From NCBI GenBank assembly GCA_947579665.1, contig OX388350.1, positions 1,984,001-2,048,000 on the forward strand: a stretch of 64,000 bases of DNA. The letters run 5' to 3'. Below are positions 36,901 through 51,900 of this stretch, piece after piece; positions within the stretch are counted from its first letter, which is position 1; every line of letters starts with the position of its first letter. A model generated the notes under the pieces. The model saw only the letters and a list, made by a program, of their open reading frames with translations, was not told the DNA's origin and did not search any database. Both the position numbers and the translations under genes were made by a program. The DNA comes from Sympetrum striolatum. Its lineage: Eukaryota; Arthropoda; Insecta; Odonata; Libellulidae.

Positions 36901-39900
36901 GTGAACAAAGGGTAAGTATTTTGTTATCTAGGAATATTTGCCTACAGGATGATCTCCTGGGGAGTTTAAAAATAGCTCTTAATGCTCTCTTTTGGACAGT
37001 AAAGAGTCGTGTCATATGGGGGGAGCTTCCCCAGAATATTATGCCACAGTAATAACAGACAGTGTTTTCCTACTCTATTTTTAATGTGAGTAGTTTCACA
37101 TGCAAGCTTGTATTGTCAGGAAGGCCTTGAAAATCTTTTTGAGTTAATCAATTAGAGGTAATAAAAGAAAATATGTCGTACGTTAAATATTCTTTCTTTC
37201 TCAATATACACTGAGTCTGTGGTTAAAATTGGAATTAACTGTATCGATAGATAGAATTAAAAATATAGAGTTTTCTTCGTTGAGCATGGACCTTGAAAAT
37301 GATTTGTGCTTGTGAAAACAATTTTCAGTAAATGAAAATGTAAGTAATAAGATTAAATTCTAATTCATTTCATATTGAATTTCTGCCAAATACTACAGCA
37401 GATGCAAATGCTTACTTTCTTATTGACCCACTGGTTGGATATTAATAGCCTGCCATATTTGTCCAGTTAAATTTATTTTTCCAAAGAAAGTATAACTTTT
37501 CTTATCTATTGCTTGTTATTTATTTACAAAGGAGCTGCTTTTACTCATCCCATTGGAATTCTTCATCTCCAAATCATAGAAACCACCAACTTAACTCTCA
37601 CCCATTTTAGATTTACTTGACAAAACAGATTCTAAATTTATTTTAATGCTGTTATATATTTTTATCAATTTAGCAAATAGCAAATAAGTGCTTACATTGA
37701 AATATGGTAAGTTAATGTAGTAACATTGACAATTTCTTCACAACTTAACAGTTCTCCTCAAACCTATCTAACTTACAGCAAACATTGTTGAATTCAAAAT
37801 TTGCCCAAATTCTGTAACAGTATTTCAGAAAACTGTCGAATCAGACTGACTGACTAAATTTTGTTGCTGTTAATTTTTGTGATTGAAGTGAATACTCGTA
37901 TAAAGTAATAGAAGTTTGAAATTGCTGTTTATAGCAAGGTTTGCGTTATTGAGGATTTTTGGAAGAATTTTGACCTGAGTGTAAGTATTCTCTGATTATA
38001 AGTTTCGTGGCTGGTGAATTCGTCTGGGGGAATTCGTACGCAGGGAATTTGCATGCGGGGAATTGATCTCTCGACAGATTGGTATGCGGGGAATTGATTA
38101 GCTTTAATTAGTGAGCTTTTATAGGAAGAAGTATGCCGAAGCCATTGCTGATGAATCTTCTTTGATATTCCCTCTAATCCCACCGCATATGGCTTCTTCG
38201 CTAAGTGTGCAGGAGTATGTTTCTTGACTCAGATCTGCTCATCTCCATCTGTACTAGGAATACGGAGCCTATCAGAACCTCAATGTTCGGTCTGATAAGA
38301 GACTGGAAGGATAGCTTATATCAAGCAGTTTATGAGGGAGAGTTTTAAGTGGGTAATTAGGAACACCAACTGTTGGGTTTGCTGCCCTCGAGGCACTTGA
38401 AGAGAATCGCATTAGCTATTGCACAATGCTTTGATGTTCTTTGATGCTCTTCATTTACCAGACAAGCAATCTGTTTCATGACCTATTTTTTTCTAAAGGG
38501 GACATTCTTTTGATTTTATTTTCAGTTAAATATTTTGCCATTGTATAATATCTATCATCCTTTTTTAATCAGCTACTCTATTGCATTCCTTTTCTCCTTT
38601 CCACTTCCCTATTATTTCTGTAGATCATACTTTAATGTCATTCTTCTCCTTTGAAGCACATTTGCTCAGAAGTTTCCATTTTTACCTTCTATCCATTCTG
38701 GCATTCACTTCTGTCATACGTCTTGATCACTACTTTTACTTTATTTGGTTCAGCTTTCATTTTTTTCCTAATAAATACCGCACGTTTACTCTCCCGAGCC
38801 ATCTCATGAAATTCTTGCCTTATCATTACAAAGGGTCTCTAAATTTCAACAAGATGACTGTATTCTCAGTTGGACATTTTTGAATTCCAGATGAATTTTT
38901 ATCATTGCTAAACTATGCCAAGAATCTGCTCCAGCCATAGGGCAACTGATTTTTCCTCATAATTGTGGAAGCTCTTAATAACCAAAATGTAACCAATTTG
39001 TTTTTTCCATTCGCATCATCAGCAAATGTTGTGCTTATACTACACATAATGTTCACAATTCACCAACCTAGCCCTTTTTCATTTCTGTAACTTGCCTTTT
39101 ACTACTTCCATCTCACATTTACCCACATATACAATCATTTCCCATTACTGTTAGATTCTTTCACTTCTGCATTCTGAACACTCATACCTTTCAACTCATC
39201 CCCTTGTCTTTTATTAAGCAGGCAATTTTCAGACTTCTCTTGTATTCATTTCACTTCCTTACTGTTAACGTAGGGGATTGAGAAAGTCTTCTTTTCTATC
39301 AATTGCTTCCGGCACAACTTTGTAGTTGGACTCCATAATGGAAAGAAATGAAAAGATTGGATTTCTATCTGCACCGCTGAAATAATTTTATTTGCAACTT
39401 AGGTTTGACTTGTTGCATCACAATCATCATCAGGCCTGATGATGGCGCAACAGGTCGATGCTCCTGTCATATATGAAGACTTGCGTGAAAATATTGTTGA
39501 TTTACTTAGGACAAAGCCAGAGTCGTCAATTTATACTACATCTCTTGCTGCCCTAATTAATTGATAGCTTACATTTTATAGAAGATCCACCAGTTATAAC
39601 AAAAATTAGTTAACTGTTATAAAAAAGTTGTACTTGTTTGTCATAGAAAAAATTTAGGGTTATCCCAATGTGAAAGTTTTGTCTGTCTGTCTGTCTGTAA
39701 GGTATTCAGCCCAAAGGCCGGTTGGTATTTCATCCCCTCTGGCATAAGAGTTTGCAGAGAGGAATGAGGTTCACTTGGCAGGATGAGGTGTGACGTAGTT
39801 TGCCATTGCTTTCCTCAGTGAGCCAGAATGCTATAAGTGGAACATGTCCACGCAAGTGGAGCACATTGACTCTATGAGTAATACTTTTCTTGGCATTCCA

Positions 39901-42900
39901 TAAGGAGAGACCTTGATCAGTGTATTTATTCACGCATACCTCAGTAGCTTTCATTTTATCTCAGCCATGATCAAGGCTTGGATTTTAGGGGAGGTACTTC
40001 CACAGGAGACTGTATATTAAATGTACTGTCCTTAGACGTGTGTCAGTTTGTAACATTCCTGAGTTTTGATTGAGACTTGATATTGAAGTTTTTATGTTTT
40101 CAACTAAAATCATGCATATGCATAATGCTTTTGGTTTACTGAATAGGGCTTTCTTTAGATGTGAAATTATTATCCAAGAACATCGTAAATAAGAAACCTT
40201 TTTTAGGGTTAAAATTATGGTATGACTTTATGTAAGAAATAGGGATTAAGAAATTCAAAGGTGAAATCATTCTTGTTAATATCTTATATTATAATTTTAA
40301 TGTTTCATTTGTAGCATACCAAGCTATAACTTTTTCATTTCATTTCTTTATTTAATATTATCATACAACCTAGATGATTTTGATTTTTAATGGCATGATG
40401 ATAATTTAAAAATTATTAATGTCAAAAAACCTGTATGGGATTAGAAAAGTTATATTGGTTTCTAATAATGGAATCGCTTGAATCAGTGGTATTCAATCTA
40501 AATGTATTCTCCCAATTCTTTATTTCTAGGTTACCCTTAAGAATGTTTAGTGTTTTAAACTTAATTTATACACAGCAAATCAGTAGCAAAGGTATACTCC
40601 CTTTCCTCTTAAGTTTGTATTAACATGAGCTTCCTAATATGAATGATTATCCAGCTATCCTTTCCTAATGCAAATAGGGAAGCAAAAATGTTGGGTCCGA
40701 TCCAAAAAATAATCCACATAGCTGAATCTCCTTGGAAACTACGTTATGTTTACTCAGTTTTTGGATTCTCAGATCAATATAAGGCTCCAGATTTTCTACA
40801 CATATTCTCTGGAAGATGGATATGTTCTTGGATGGGATATAATCGTCATGAGTAAGTTGTGAGAGCTGAAGTTAGTGAAACTGCTATAAAATGTATGCAC
40901 TCATATCCCTGCTTTTCTACCAATGTAGACATTTCCCTGTTGTTTTCCCTTGGACTGGGTAGTGTTTAGATGACCTCAGGCAGTTGGGTGAAATTGTGAA
41001 AATTTGCACAATAGGAAGTGGCATTTGATTAATCTTTAAACAGATATCATTATCAGTATAATTTGATGGGAGAATTCTTTACACAGACCCATGAACCATG
41101 TTGGGGAATGCTTTTTTTAAACTAGATTAATATTTTCTTGATAAAATTTGAAGAAAAATGCAAAAACACTTTCAATTATATTCCAAAGGTATGGGTCAGA
41201 TACCTTGATGATTTTTTTTATATTTTCAACACCATCAAAAGCAACATCTTACAATTCCTTGAACTCTAAATATGAACCCATCAAATTCACTTACCAAATA
41301 GAAAAGCAAAACAAACTAGCATTCTTGGACTGTCTAGTTAGATGAAGAAATTAGATATTGAACTTCAGCATTTACAGAAAGCATACTCATATGGATCTAT
41401 AAATCCCTTCCAATTGCAACCATCGCCAAGTATGCGGCCAAAACATTAACAATTTGGATAGATGCTTCCTGGTTGTGGTCGTGGGAGCTATTCCTACATT
41501 CACTGCCATAGAACTACTTCCTTCTTCAATCGGGAATTGTAACACTTTAAGCAATACATGGTGCTAGACAGTTACAAAACGGACATTGTAGACAAAACAT
41601 CAACAATCATAAAAGAAACCTACACAACCCTCGCAAATTACTAGGGAAATGATAAGGGGTTTTGCCCTTCGATCCATCAGTCACTCTCAGCCAAATATTC
41701 ACAAAATTCAATTTAAAAATTGTGCACACACAATCCAGCAAACTCAAATTTGTTGAATAACCCAAAATACAAATTCCCCATTTTGCAAATATAAAGTTAT
41801 GTGTGTAATTACTGCAAACAATCATACGTAGGACAAACAAAACGGAAAATAGAAACCTGGTTTAAGAACCATATAGCACATTTCAGAAATAGAAGACACA
41901 ACTTTTGCAAAAGTATAGCAACTCATATTTCAGAAAATAGTCGCATGATAAATATAAATGACTTAAAAATGTTAAAAACAGTCAAAAAGAAAATAAAACT
42001 GGATGCCTGTGAAAGTGGTTACATATTTTTTTAAAACACATTGCACTTAACAAAGGCCCCATTCCAAGGTCCCCACTGATACTTTCTACAATTACCCCAC
42101 CACCTGCCCGCAATCCCTTAATTTCACTTTTGGATAGCCTTGCTGTCGAAATATGTATTACACTATCAATTTTTGATTTGGAGCTGTGGCTCCAAAGTTT
42201 TTCTTGACAGAGTTTTGGCTCCATTCACTTGTTACTGCTTTTGAGAATTTTTTTATATCTTACCTTTCCCATTTTTGATTCGGGTGTTGTCTTCGTTGAC
42301 ATTACAGATTTTAGCAAGAAAATTCTTTTTCTATTTAAGTCTCTGACTTGATGGACACTCCCATGGATAACTTGAAAGTAATACCTTCTTCATTTCAATT
42401 CTAAGAGAAAAAATATCATGCTACATTTTACTCCTTGTCTTCCTTAGTAGTAAATTTTAATTATAGTAAAAGGGGTAATAGAAAATAGGGAATACAAATT
42501 ATTGTTCTTTAGTTCTTGGGATGAAATATATTTTTGTTGAACCATGTTTACTCTCAAGGATTGGAATCTTGCAAACATTTTCAAACAATTTACATATCGT
42601 GTTTTTTATGAAATTATTATTCAAATTCAATATTATTCAAAGTGGTATTCAAGGACAGAAGAATTAGGAGTTAATCATATGAAAGGGACTACTAACTTTC
42701 CTGAAGGTCAGATTATGAAGTTTTTGTTTGGGTTTCACCGATGTTCAGTCCTGGCCAAAATTAACGCAGCACCTCCCTAGCGATCCTTACGGCCGGTGCT
42801 GCGTTAATTTTGGCCAGGAGTGTACTAGCCTTTGTGAAAAAAGGGTTCTGGTTTTCTAATTTCCTTCCATTTACTGTTTAATGCTAATTTTTAGGCTATC

Positions 42901-45900
42901 CATTGGTTATTTTCTTTGATCTTCAGCTTCTCTTAGAAATTTAAATTAATTAATGGGGTCTCCAATCATTGCCTTAAAAGACTGCTTTATCCTTACGACC
43001 TGAGTTGTCATCTTCTTAGGAAAGACATCTGAAACATTTGATTTTGTAAGCATTATTGTTTTTCATTGTTTGACTTGATATTCACCATCTCATATTACAT
43101 AATTTTGATCCTTTTTTTCTTTCATTAAAATTGCAGTCCCCATTGGTGACTTTTTTATGTTGTACATACTTTAGAATCTTGTTTCTAACCATTTTTCCAA
43201 ATCATGAAACTAATAGCTGAAAGTGTGACTCACTGTGGAGACTTTTTACATCTATATAATTGTCTTCTTTATTTGGTATAAGATTGAAATTAGATTGAGA
43301 ATCCGAGTAGTGAGATATCCCTTTTCATCCTTCTGCAGCTTTAGAATAGTTTTATCCAACACTGCATTTATTTTTGTTGAAAATTCAGTGTCACTGTAAA
43401 CCCGAACAAAGTTTCAAGTTATTATTTTCTCCGCCAGCTGGTTCTTATTTTATTTCATCCCTTTATAGTGTAATTTTCATGAGATGGCACACCATCATAA
43501 ATAATCAACCTCAATCATTTTTTACTTTTATTATTCCAACTTTTTCACTGTATTTCTTCATCCTATTTCTAGTTAAATTGCTGTAATCTAAATATCTAAT
43601 TATGAAATGAAACAATAATAATAATAATAACATTTAATAAAAAATTGTAAAATAAATCAATTCATTACTTGAAATTTTTAAGTGTTGAATTAAGCTATTC
43701 TTGCACTGGCAGGATTTTTATTATGTTATCATCATTATGATATTTTAATCCTAACATTGAATAGTACGATATGAACATATTTGTAACAAATCTGATAAGA
43801 GTAGAATATTTTGTAAGCACAAATCATTTCATAAATGTGGAGAAATTTCAAAAAGCCTTTGATTAGTTTAAAATTATCCCTTTTGCTCACTTGTATGTGT
43901 TTTAATTTTTTATTCCAAGGATTTGGCTCAATGTGTAAAAATCAACAGCTCAGTTTGTTTCTGTACATGTTAGTTTCAGTTGAAAATATTATGTTTTACA
44001 GTTATTAATATCTTAAATGTGTAAGTTTTATAGTAAGAGAAGTATGGTATTTGTAAATCATTTAAAATATTACGTTTGGTTTCTCATGATATTTTTCTCT
44101 CTTCCTTTTTATTCCTCCTTTTCAAATATCTGTCTACAGACGCCCTTCAGTTGCAAGGTATGCCAATACCTTCAATAATTTCTATGAAAGTCTGCCAGTA
44201 ATTTTACCACTAATTAGAATAATACACATTAATCTTATAGGCTAGGGATATTTAAGTCACAAAGTAGTAAAATGCACCTCTTATGCCCTTCTTAAAATGT
44301 AAGTTATGTTTCTCATCTCTTTTAGCATTGTTAAGTTATTCAATTTGCTGGTTAATTTCAAGTTGAAGATGTAGTATGTACCATAGCTAAGGATTCTTTT
44401 CCAAATAATTGATAATATATTGTGCGTTCATGTACATCAGGGCTCTCTGTACTTTTCAGCCTGAGGGCTGCATTAATCATCAAACAGCAGATTGGGGGCC
44501 AACTACACACTCAAGGTCCAACTAAAAAAGAATCTAAACATAGATGATGTTTTTGATTATTAATTGAATATCATTATGCATAATAATTTTTCTATTTTAA
44601 TTCGGTAAAATCATTAATCCATGTAAGCGGCAGCTGATCTTGGCAGAATACACGTAAATTTCTGTGTTTTTTTTTCCGTAGATAAAATCTCTATGGGCTG
44701 GATGAGATAGCCTTGCGGGCTGCATTTGGCCCGCGTGCCGTAGTTTGGAGACCCCTGATGTATATCATCACATTCATTTTATTCCATAATTAAAGAATAC
44801 TTGTATAAGCTGTTTAGTGAATCATGTATTTTAAAATCAGTCAGATTATGATGATGCCTGTCTCCGAAACATGGGCCATATTTTCTCATGTGATAGGGTT
44901 TAAATTAATACCAATTGTGTTTCATTTTGCCCCCAAGTTAAGGTTCTCTCTTTGAATTTCATCCGTCTGAGCTTTTTATCCACCCTTTGTATTTTTACCT
45001 CTTTCTTTCAACAGTAATACCATTTTCTAAAGTAAAATATATTTGTAATCAATTACGTACTTGTGTCTTTTGCTCACGTGATGCTCATCCTGAAAATTCA
45101 TTCAAGACTTCTGATTAAATTTTTTTTTCAGCTCAAATATTTCATATTACATAATTTTTTTATTGCCTATAAATGTTTCAGTGGGCTAATTGATTATCTT
45201 TAAATTTGCTTTTTGAGGATTGTTTTTGCTTGTGTGTTGTAATTTTACCATTAATACTTTGAGATTTCTGATAACACAACTGAAAATAGAATGTACTGTA
45301 AACATATCTCTCCAAAGCTGATTTAAAGCCTGAATTATGAGGATGGATAATTCTGATAAAACTGTTGCAATCAAAACCTCTATTTCAAAAGATTTGTTCC
45401 ATTTTTGAACATTTGTCTACAGTTATTTGTATGAAATGCTTAATTTTGTACATCATGATCTTAAGTGGCTATCTTGCCCAATGATTCCTTGCTTCCTTCC
45501 ATATCCAAACCTTTTGGTAAATAATAGTTGAGGAGATCTTAGAATCGAACTTGCTGTTTGGATGATCGCCTTACTGAATACCTCATATAGATATTCTCTC
45601 TATTTAGTTCATCATGGAGAATTATATTTAGAGCAAAGGAGAGAAATACATGAACAAATAAAATTAATCTTTTTCTCTTTCTAATGTTCATAAATTATTG
45701 AAGAACATTCATTGGGAACTTTTCTTTTTAATTTGCCATCTAGTATGGAAAACTTTCATTTACCCTACCAGATACTAAATTACTTTTAGCTTAGCTGAAT
45801 GTTGTCCCTGTTTACATTTGAATTCCATGGAGATTAAATTGAGTTGGAAAAGATGAGAAAAGTGAAATCTTTATAGAGATCCTTTGTCCTGGTCACTAGT

Positions 45901-48900
45901 GACATTGCTTTTCCATGGCATCTCTGAATGAGGTTTGTTACACTATTGTTATAGTGGTTTCTTCAGAATATAACTCCTTATATTCTTCTGTGATATTGCA
46001 CAGTAAATGTTTTTGCTCTCGCGTCTCATAAAATTTCTTTTGTGGTCTACTGGCTAGGCACTAGTCTACAGCATCATAGTAACACACTTTCAAGATTTCT
46101 GGTTATGCAAGATTTAAATTTGTTTTCATAACTGTGCATTCGGATTTCATAGCTCAGTTTCTGTCATTGTTTTGTATTTGTTCCAATTTTGGTTTATCTA
46201 TGGCCACAAGAAGGTAAAGTGTGTCTTCAATGATACCCCTATATCAGGTGTTTTTCATTTGTTTTTTTGTGTGCAGGTTCAAATTTCCTTTTTGTAAGTT
46301 GTCAGTGATCGGACGTCAAGGAGAAAACCTTTGGTACACTTTCTATTTCTTGGTCGTATGGTAAGTGGAAAACATCCTGGGTTCGATGCTAGGACGATGC
46401 AAAAATCTGCCCTTTAAAATACATTGAGGTAGTTTTTCATTATTTTTTTTATATACACTTATCGAAAGAATTGAAAGTTCATGCTTTGCTAGAAGATGTA
46501 TGTTAGGAATTGGTTTAAGAAAAAAAAATTAAATAATACCGTGCTCTTCCTGGGTTTGATGCCAGAGCACATTAAAATCTCTCACATTAGGAATATAAGG
46601 GAAAGGTAAGACGTCGTTTGAGGCAGTTGCAGCCAATATTTATGTTTGAATTTTCATAGATAGTTTGAGATGGTGATCTTCTAATATGCTGCATAGTAAG
46701 TAGGACCAGGAAGACCCGGGATCGATGCCAGACGAATACATTGCAGCGAATTTTAAGAATATTTTCAATCCTTTTCATTTCTTTTGGGGACCCTCTCGAT
46801 ATGATGCCGACTTGAAATTAGTGTTATCAATATGCTTGCAGTATGCAAGCAACATTTTAGTCGTATATATATATGGGTGAGTCGGAATTGAACCTTTTGG
46901 TGTATCCAGATATATAAGGGTGAGTCATGGGAGTGGTTAGAACATCCCCTGCTTCTGCATCCACAACTTGAGGTTTTGTTCCATTCATTTCATTGCATTA
47001 TCCCTCTTCCTTCAGTATGACTAACAGCTGGAATATTCTAAGATACTGCCATACTTTGTTCTATTTAATGTAAGATATTTTGTGGACAGTTGTCTTGTTG
47101 GAGTTAGCTTTGGATGATCTGAAAGTGATACTTTTGCTTAATCTCCAATAGATTCTCATTTAAAAATCAAGATTAACCAAGAAAATTGATGTAGAAACCA
47201 TGATCCATCTACTCATCCTCCTGTAGCGAAATAAAAAAAAGGAATATATTTTCATCCTTGTGTGGTATGCAACCATGACTTGCAGCTTTAAGAACATTTC
47301 CCAAGTTGGATTCCCGGTGAGAGACAATGTGCGAAATGACCTAAGCTGTCGAAGCACTTTTAACAATACTACTACTACTACAACATTTCCCAATTATTGT
47401 AAATTGGAAATCCTTTACAAAAATTATAGATGAAATAAGAATGAAGTATTTTATGATCCATACTTTAATTGTTGTAATGCAATGATTATTATTCTGCTTC
47501 TAATACTGATTCAGAACACTTAGGTGATTTCAAGATCAGGTTTTTGGGAACCAGTGTAAAATGACATTGTCGACTGCCACTCTTTCAGTTACTGTGTCTG
47601 GATAGAACTCTTTAAACATTATTTTACACTTCTTATTCACTTTATGATTGTTTTCAGTTGGCATTCAGGCCCAGAAAAAGACGTTTTGTGTACATGTTTC
47701 AGGATTGGTTTTCTCTTTATGTATATGATAAACTCAGCATTGTTAATGTCGGTGACAGACCCTTTCTGCCAAAACTTCTCTCCTTCTCCTTTCCATGTTG
47801 TACTTTCTCTTCTTTAATTGATTCTCTGTAAGAGCATAAGATGGTTCTCTTTTGTTGGTATTTTACTTTAGTCACATTTTGTGTAATTTCATCGGAAATT
47901 CTTTTCATTTTGTATGTGATATCATTTTGTAGCTCTCTCATACTTAAAACAGTTGTTTGTAATAGCTTTAGTTGTATCAATTGATTGTTGTAAATTTTAA
48001 TATTACTCTCACTTCTGCTAATGTCAGGCCTTAATTTATAGAATTTGAGGGTAAGGAATTAAGGTTTTGCTGAAATATGATTAGTTATTTATTAAAGATA
48101 AAATTCATCATGGCCCCAAAGTTACCATTATAAAATTATTTTAATTGATATTTTTCTAAAATCTATCAGTGTATTATTATTAAATATATGACTTGTCACC
48201 TGCTTAAACCTACTTAAATTTTGTTTGGGTTTTTACTTTGAGAAAGGAATAGTTTTGGGATCTATTAAAGTATATCTGTTTAATTAAAAATAGCTTTGTA
48301 ATTTTCCACAGGGAGAGGCCCTCCGTCTCTTTCCCCTCCCACCTTTTCCTCCACTTCCTTGCATATATGATCCCAGATTTTATTTTTTATTGTCACCTGA
48401 AGATGCTTCCTTGGAAGTGAAACCGGTTGTGAAAAGAAAATTCTTGTGGAAATTTACTAAGCTATTTTTAATTATTATGGCTTTTCACAAAGTCTCGCTT
48501 TCTCATATTGATTTAATATCTCTTTATGTTTTGATGCTTCCCTTCTGCTTATAAATCTGATTAATTGGTTGAATATTAAAAAACTTTCCTTAGACTTTAT
48601 ATTTTATCTCATAAGTGATGGCCTAAATTTTTTAATGTATTTATAGTTATAGAATTATGAATGAATAAAGACATTATGGAAATCTATTCATTTGAATTCA
48701 CTGAGAAATTAATTTAAATGTTGTTAGTTATATAAGTATAGATTTACAAGTCTTGTTAGTTAATTTTTTGCTTTCAAAGTGTTAAAAAATAATGTTCAAC
48801 CTCTTCCTGAATTCATGTAGCAATTCAAGTCTTGAGAGAGAGCGGGACTCTGATGATGAGAGTGTTGCGACTGGTCCCTTGGACAGGCCTCCTTCCCCCT

Positions 48901-51900
48901 CTGCACCCCCTTCATCGTCTGTCATGGATGCTTCCATTGTGTCAGATGCTCTCTCTGCTGCAATGGATGCAAGGAGTGACAGATCAGCAGATGATGACCA
49001 CAGCGAAACATCAGGGAGGAAGCGAGGGTAAGTGTTTTATAAATAAATGTGATATATAGCCTTCATAGTGAACTTTAACTTAGTTCCATCAATACCAAAG
49101 TGGTAGTTCTGTGAAGAGCATTTTCTGGAGTTGAAAATGAATTAAATCTAAAATTTTCCTAACTCATTTTTTCTATAATTTCAAACACAAATATTGGAAT
49201 GAATCTTTTGGACCTGTACTCAATTGGCCAACAAATACTGTAATTCTGATGACTAATTTTCTATGCACTTAATAAAATCAGTAAGGGAAGTTGCATATGT
49301 AAAACATGAATTAGTTGTGCAAAGAATAGAAGTCAAGTTATGCAAATATTTAAATGTAATAATTTATTCAAGTTTTTTTATGTACAAAGTATCAATGAAA
49401 GGAGATACCCTCTTATAAGATCATGGAAACCCTTACACATCCAGTTCTGCTCATTAATAAGTATAAAATTGAAGAAAGAACAGCTTTGTGAGCTCCATGA
49501 TATTAGGTAATATTGGCTCTGTAAAGAGGTAGGCAGTTTCCATGGACTGCAGTTATGGGTGTATGTGGTGCTTAGGCTTACTGACAACTATAATTTAATT
49601 GTACTAGTTCAGAAAAACAAGCTGCCTAAATATCTGAAATGTATTGTTAAACTATGCTTTTAAAGGAAAATATGTAGTTGAAATCACCTTTGGCTGTTGC
49701 ATTAAACATTTGTTGCTTCCCATTTCAAATGTATGTAAAACAACAATTAATAAAGAAAAATATCTCTTTAAGGTACTGTTATTTTAGCATCAACATTTTT
49801 TCATCATCTACCATAATATTATTTGTCCTCGTGTTGTTTTTTATTATGATGAACTTATGATTGATTGGTTTGAAAAGAGAATTCTCGGTATCTGGTTGAT
49901 CATGAATGAGAGTTGCTCAAAAGAACCTTACTCTTCAAACGTAATCATTGAGATCTAGCTTGACTTGATGGAACACCGTAAGGAAAGAAATAACTTGTAG
50001 TTTCCTTACCTCTCTTCAATTCAAGTTTAATTTAAATTTTAATGATGCCATACATTTTGATCTTGTCACAAAAATGGCTTTTAGTATTCAAATATAAATC
50101 CAAGCTCTCTTAAGTTTATGATTACTCACCAGTATGCAAGAATGGTACTTTTAATTGCTTACCTATGTTTTATATGCCAGGAAGGTGCTTGCTCGTTCTC
50201 ATCAGCAATTGAAGCGCCTTTTGGGTTCAACAGTGAGGCGAACTGTAGATAAAGCTCGATCAATAGCTCAGGTTAGAGCCCATGAGTCAGGTGGACACGC
50301 TAGGTCAATGCCTCGTCTGGGGACGGACTCATTGCAGCGGGAAAGCAGAAGGCACGAAGACCCTGCTGAACGCCTTGCTCAGCAGGCCATCATAGACCAG
50401 CCTAAGGTAACGATAACATTCTGTCATTTTTTACAATTTCAGGAAAATAAGCTATTATTCTTAGGTAAAATTTAACTAATCCTCAACATGTTATCCCAAT
50501 ATGTGTCTGTATATATAATTTATAGTCAAACCACAAATTTTGGCCACTTCTTCCATATTTGTATTAAGGACCTGAAAAGTTTTGAGATGACTATTTGAAG
50601 TGGTGAGATTGAAATTCAATTCATGCTTCAGCATCCAATCCTAAAACTTTTAAAAGACTAGGAAAACATTTATTGAAGACTCTTAACATGGAATATTGGT
50701 CAAAGCTGATAAAGGAAGGAAATCGTTACTAGCAACCATCACTGAGCTATAATGATTTGGTTCTTTTCTGGGGGAATTCAATGTGAATGTTCTTTTCATC
50801 CCATCTTAATTGAGAGAATTGAGAAGAGAGAGAATTAAGAGAGAATCTAGTAGGGTATCAAGTAAAAATAAGAAGAATGTAGTTAAGAGACAATAATAAT
50901 TTAAAAGAGAATTCTTGGGGTTAGATGATACATATGTTTCTTAGAAATTTGTTTTTTACAGTTTGTTCATTTCTCTTTGATTTTGCTTTATTGTCCTTTA
51001 TTATAACACTGTGTATATTTTTTGTTCTTTAAATAACTTTCTGAAATTGAGACAAATTCAAATTGTTATAAATTTATGCTCTAATCTTACCTTAATGATT
51101 AATTTTTAATGAGGAGTTGAAAGATAAATCAGTGATGTAATCTAGAATTCAGATAGTTTGATGCTTTCCTGGCGAAATCCATAAAATATTTCTTAGAGAA
51201 AGACTTTGATGCATTTACTTTCCCAAAACTTAGGATAACTCCTAAACTCTTTTAATGATGTTTAGCAAAAAAATTGTTGTTGATAATTTTAGGTCAAACT
51301 GAAAATGCAGTTACTGCAATTACAGTAAAACTACTGAGATATTTAGACTTAGCTTCTGAACATGTAATTTAAAAACTTGATACAAGCATTGAATTTATTT
51401 TCTATGACAAAATTGAAGGATGGCATTAAGTTATAAATGAATTGATGATTTGAAAATGTGTTTAATATATCAACATATTTATTTCTTCCCAAGATATCAT
51501 ATATATTAATGGTTCTGTACTATATACTTGGAGCAGTTAAGATAGATGTACAGTAAAAGTCCATTATAACGAGTATGGCATATAACGAGAGTTGCATTAT
51601 AGCGAGTGATTTTTTTGGCTGTTGTCCATCTCATAGCAAAAAAGATAAGGATTTATGTTCATTATAACAAGTGGTTATTTCTGAAGTATCGGTATAACAA
51701 GTGTTTCTATATTTGTCCATGTTTCTATATTTGTCTTGTAGGAGGCATATCTTGGAATCGTCAACGTATGTGAGAGACAAAGTCCGACAAGTAAATGTTA
51801 ATGGGAGGTGCATTATCTCTTCAAAAAGCAAAAAAAAAATTGAATGCAACAATTATCATTACCTTATTCATGCATTTTTTCCCAACTTGCCTCCCTCACC

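Noticed and set aside
38581..38883. 100-codon Phe/Ser-rich frame in intron 9
   Set aside because: Arises from a pyrimidine-rich stretch; no domain and no phase-compatible splice sites for WDR44.
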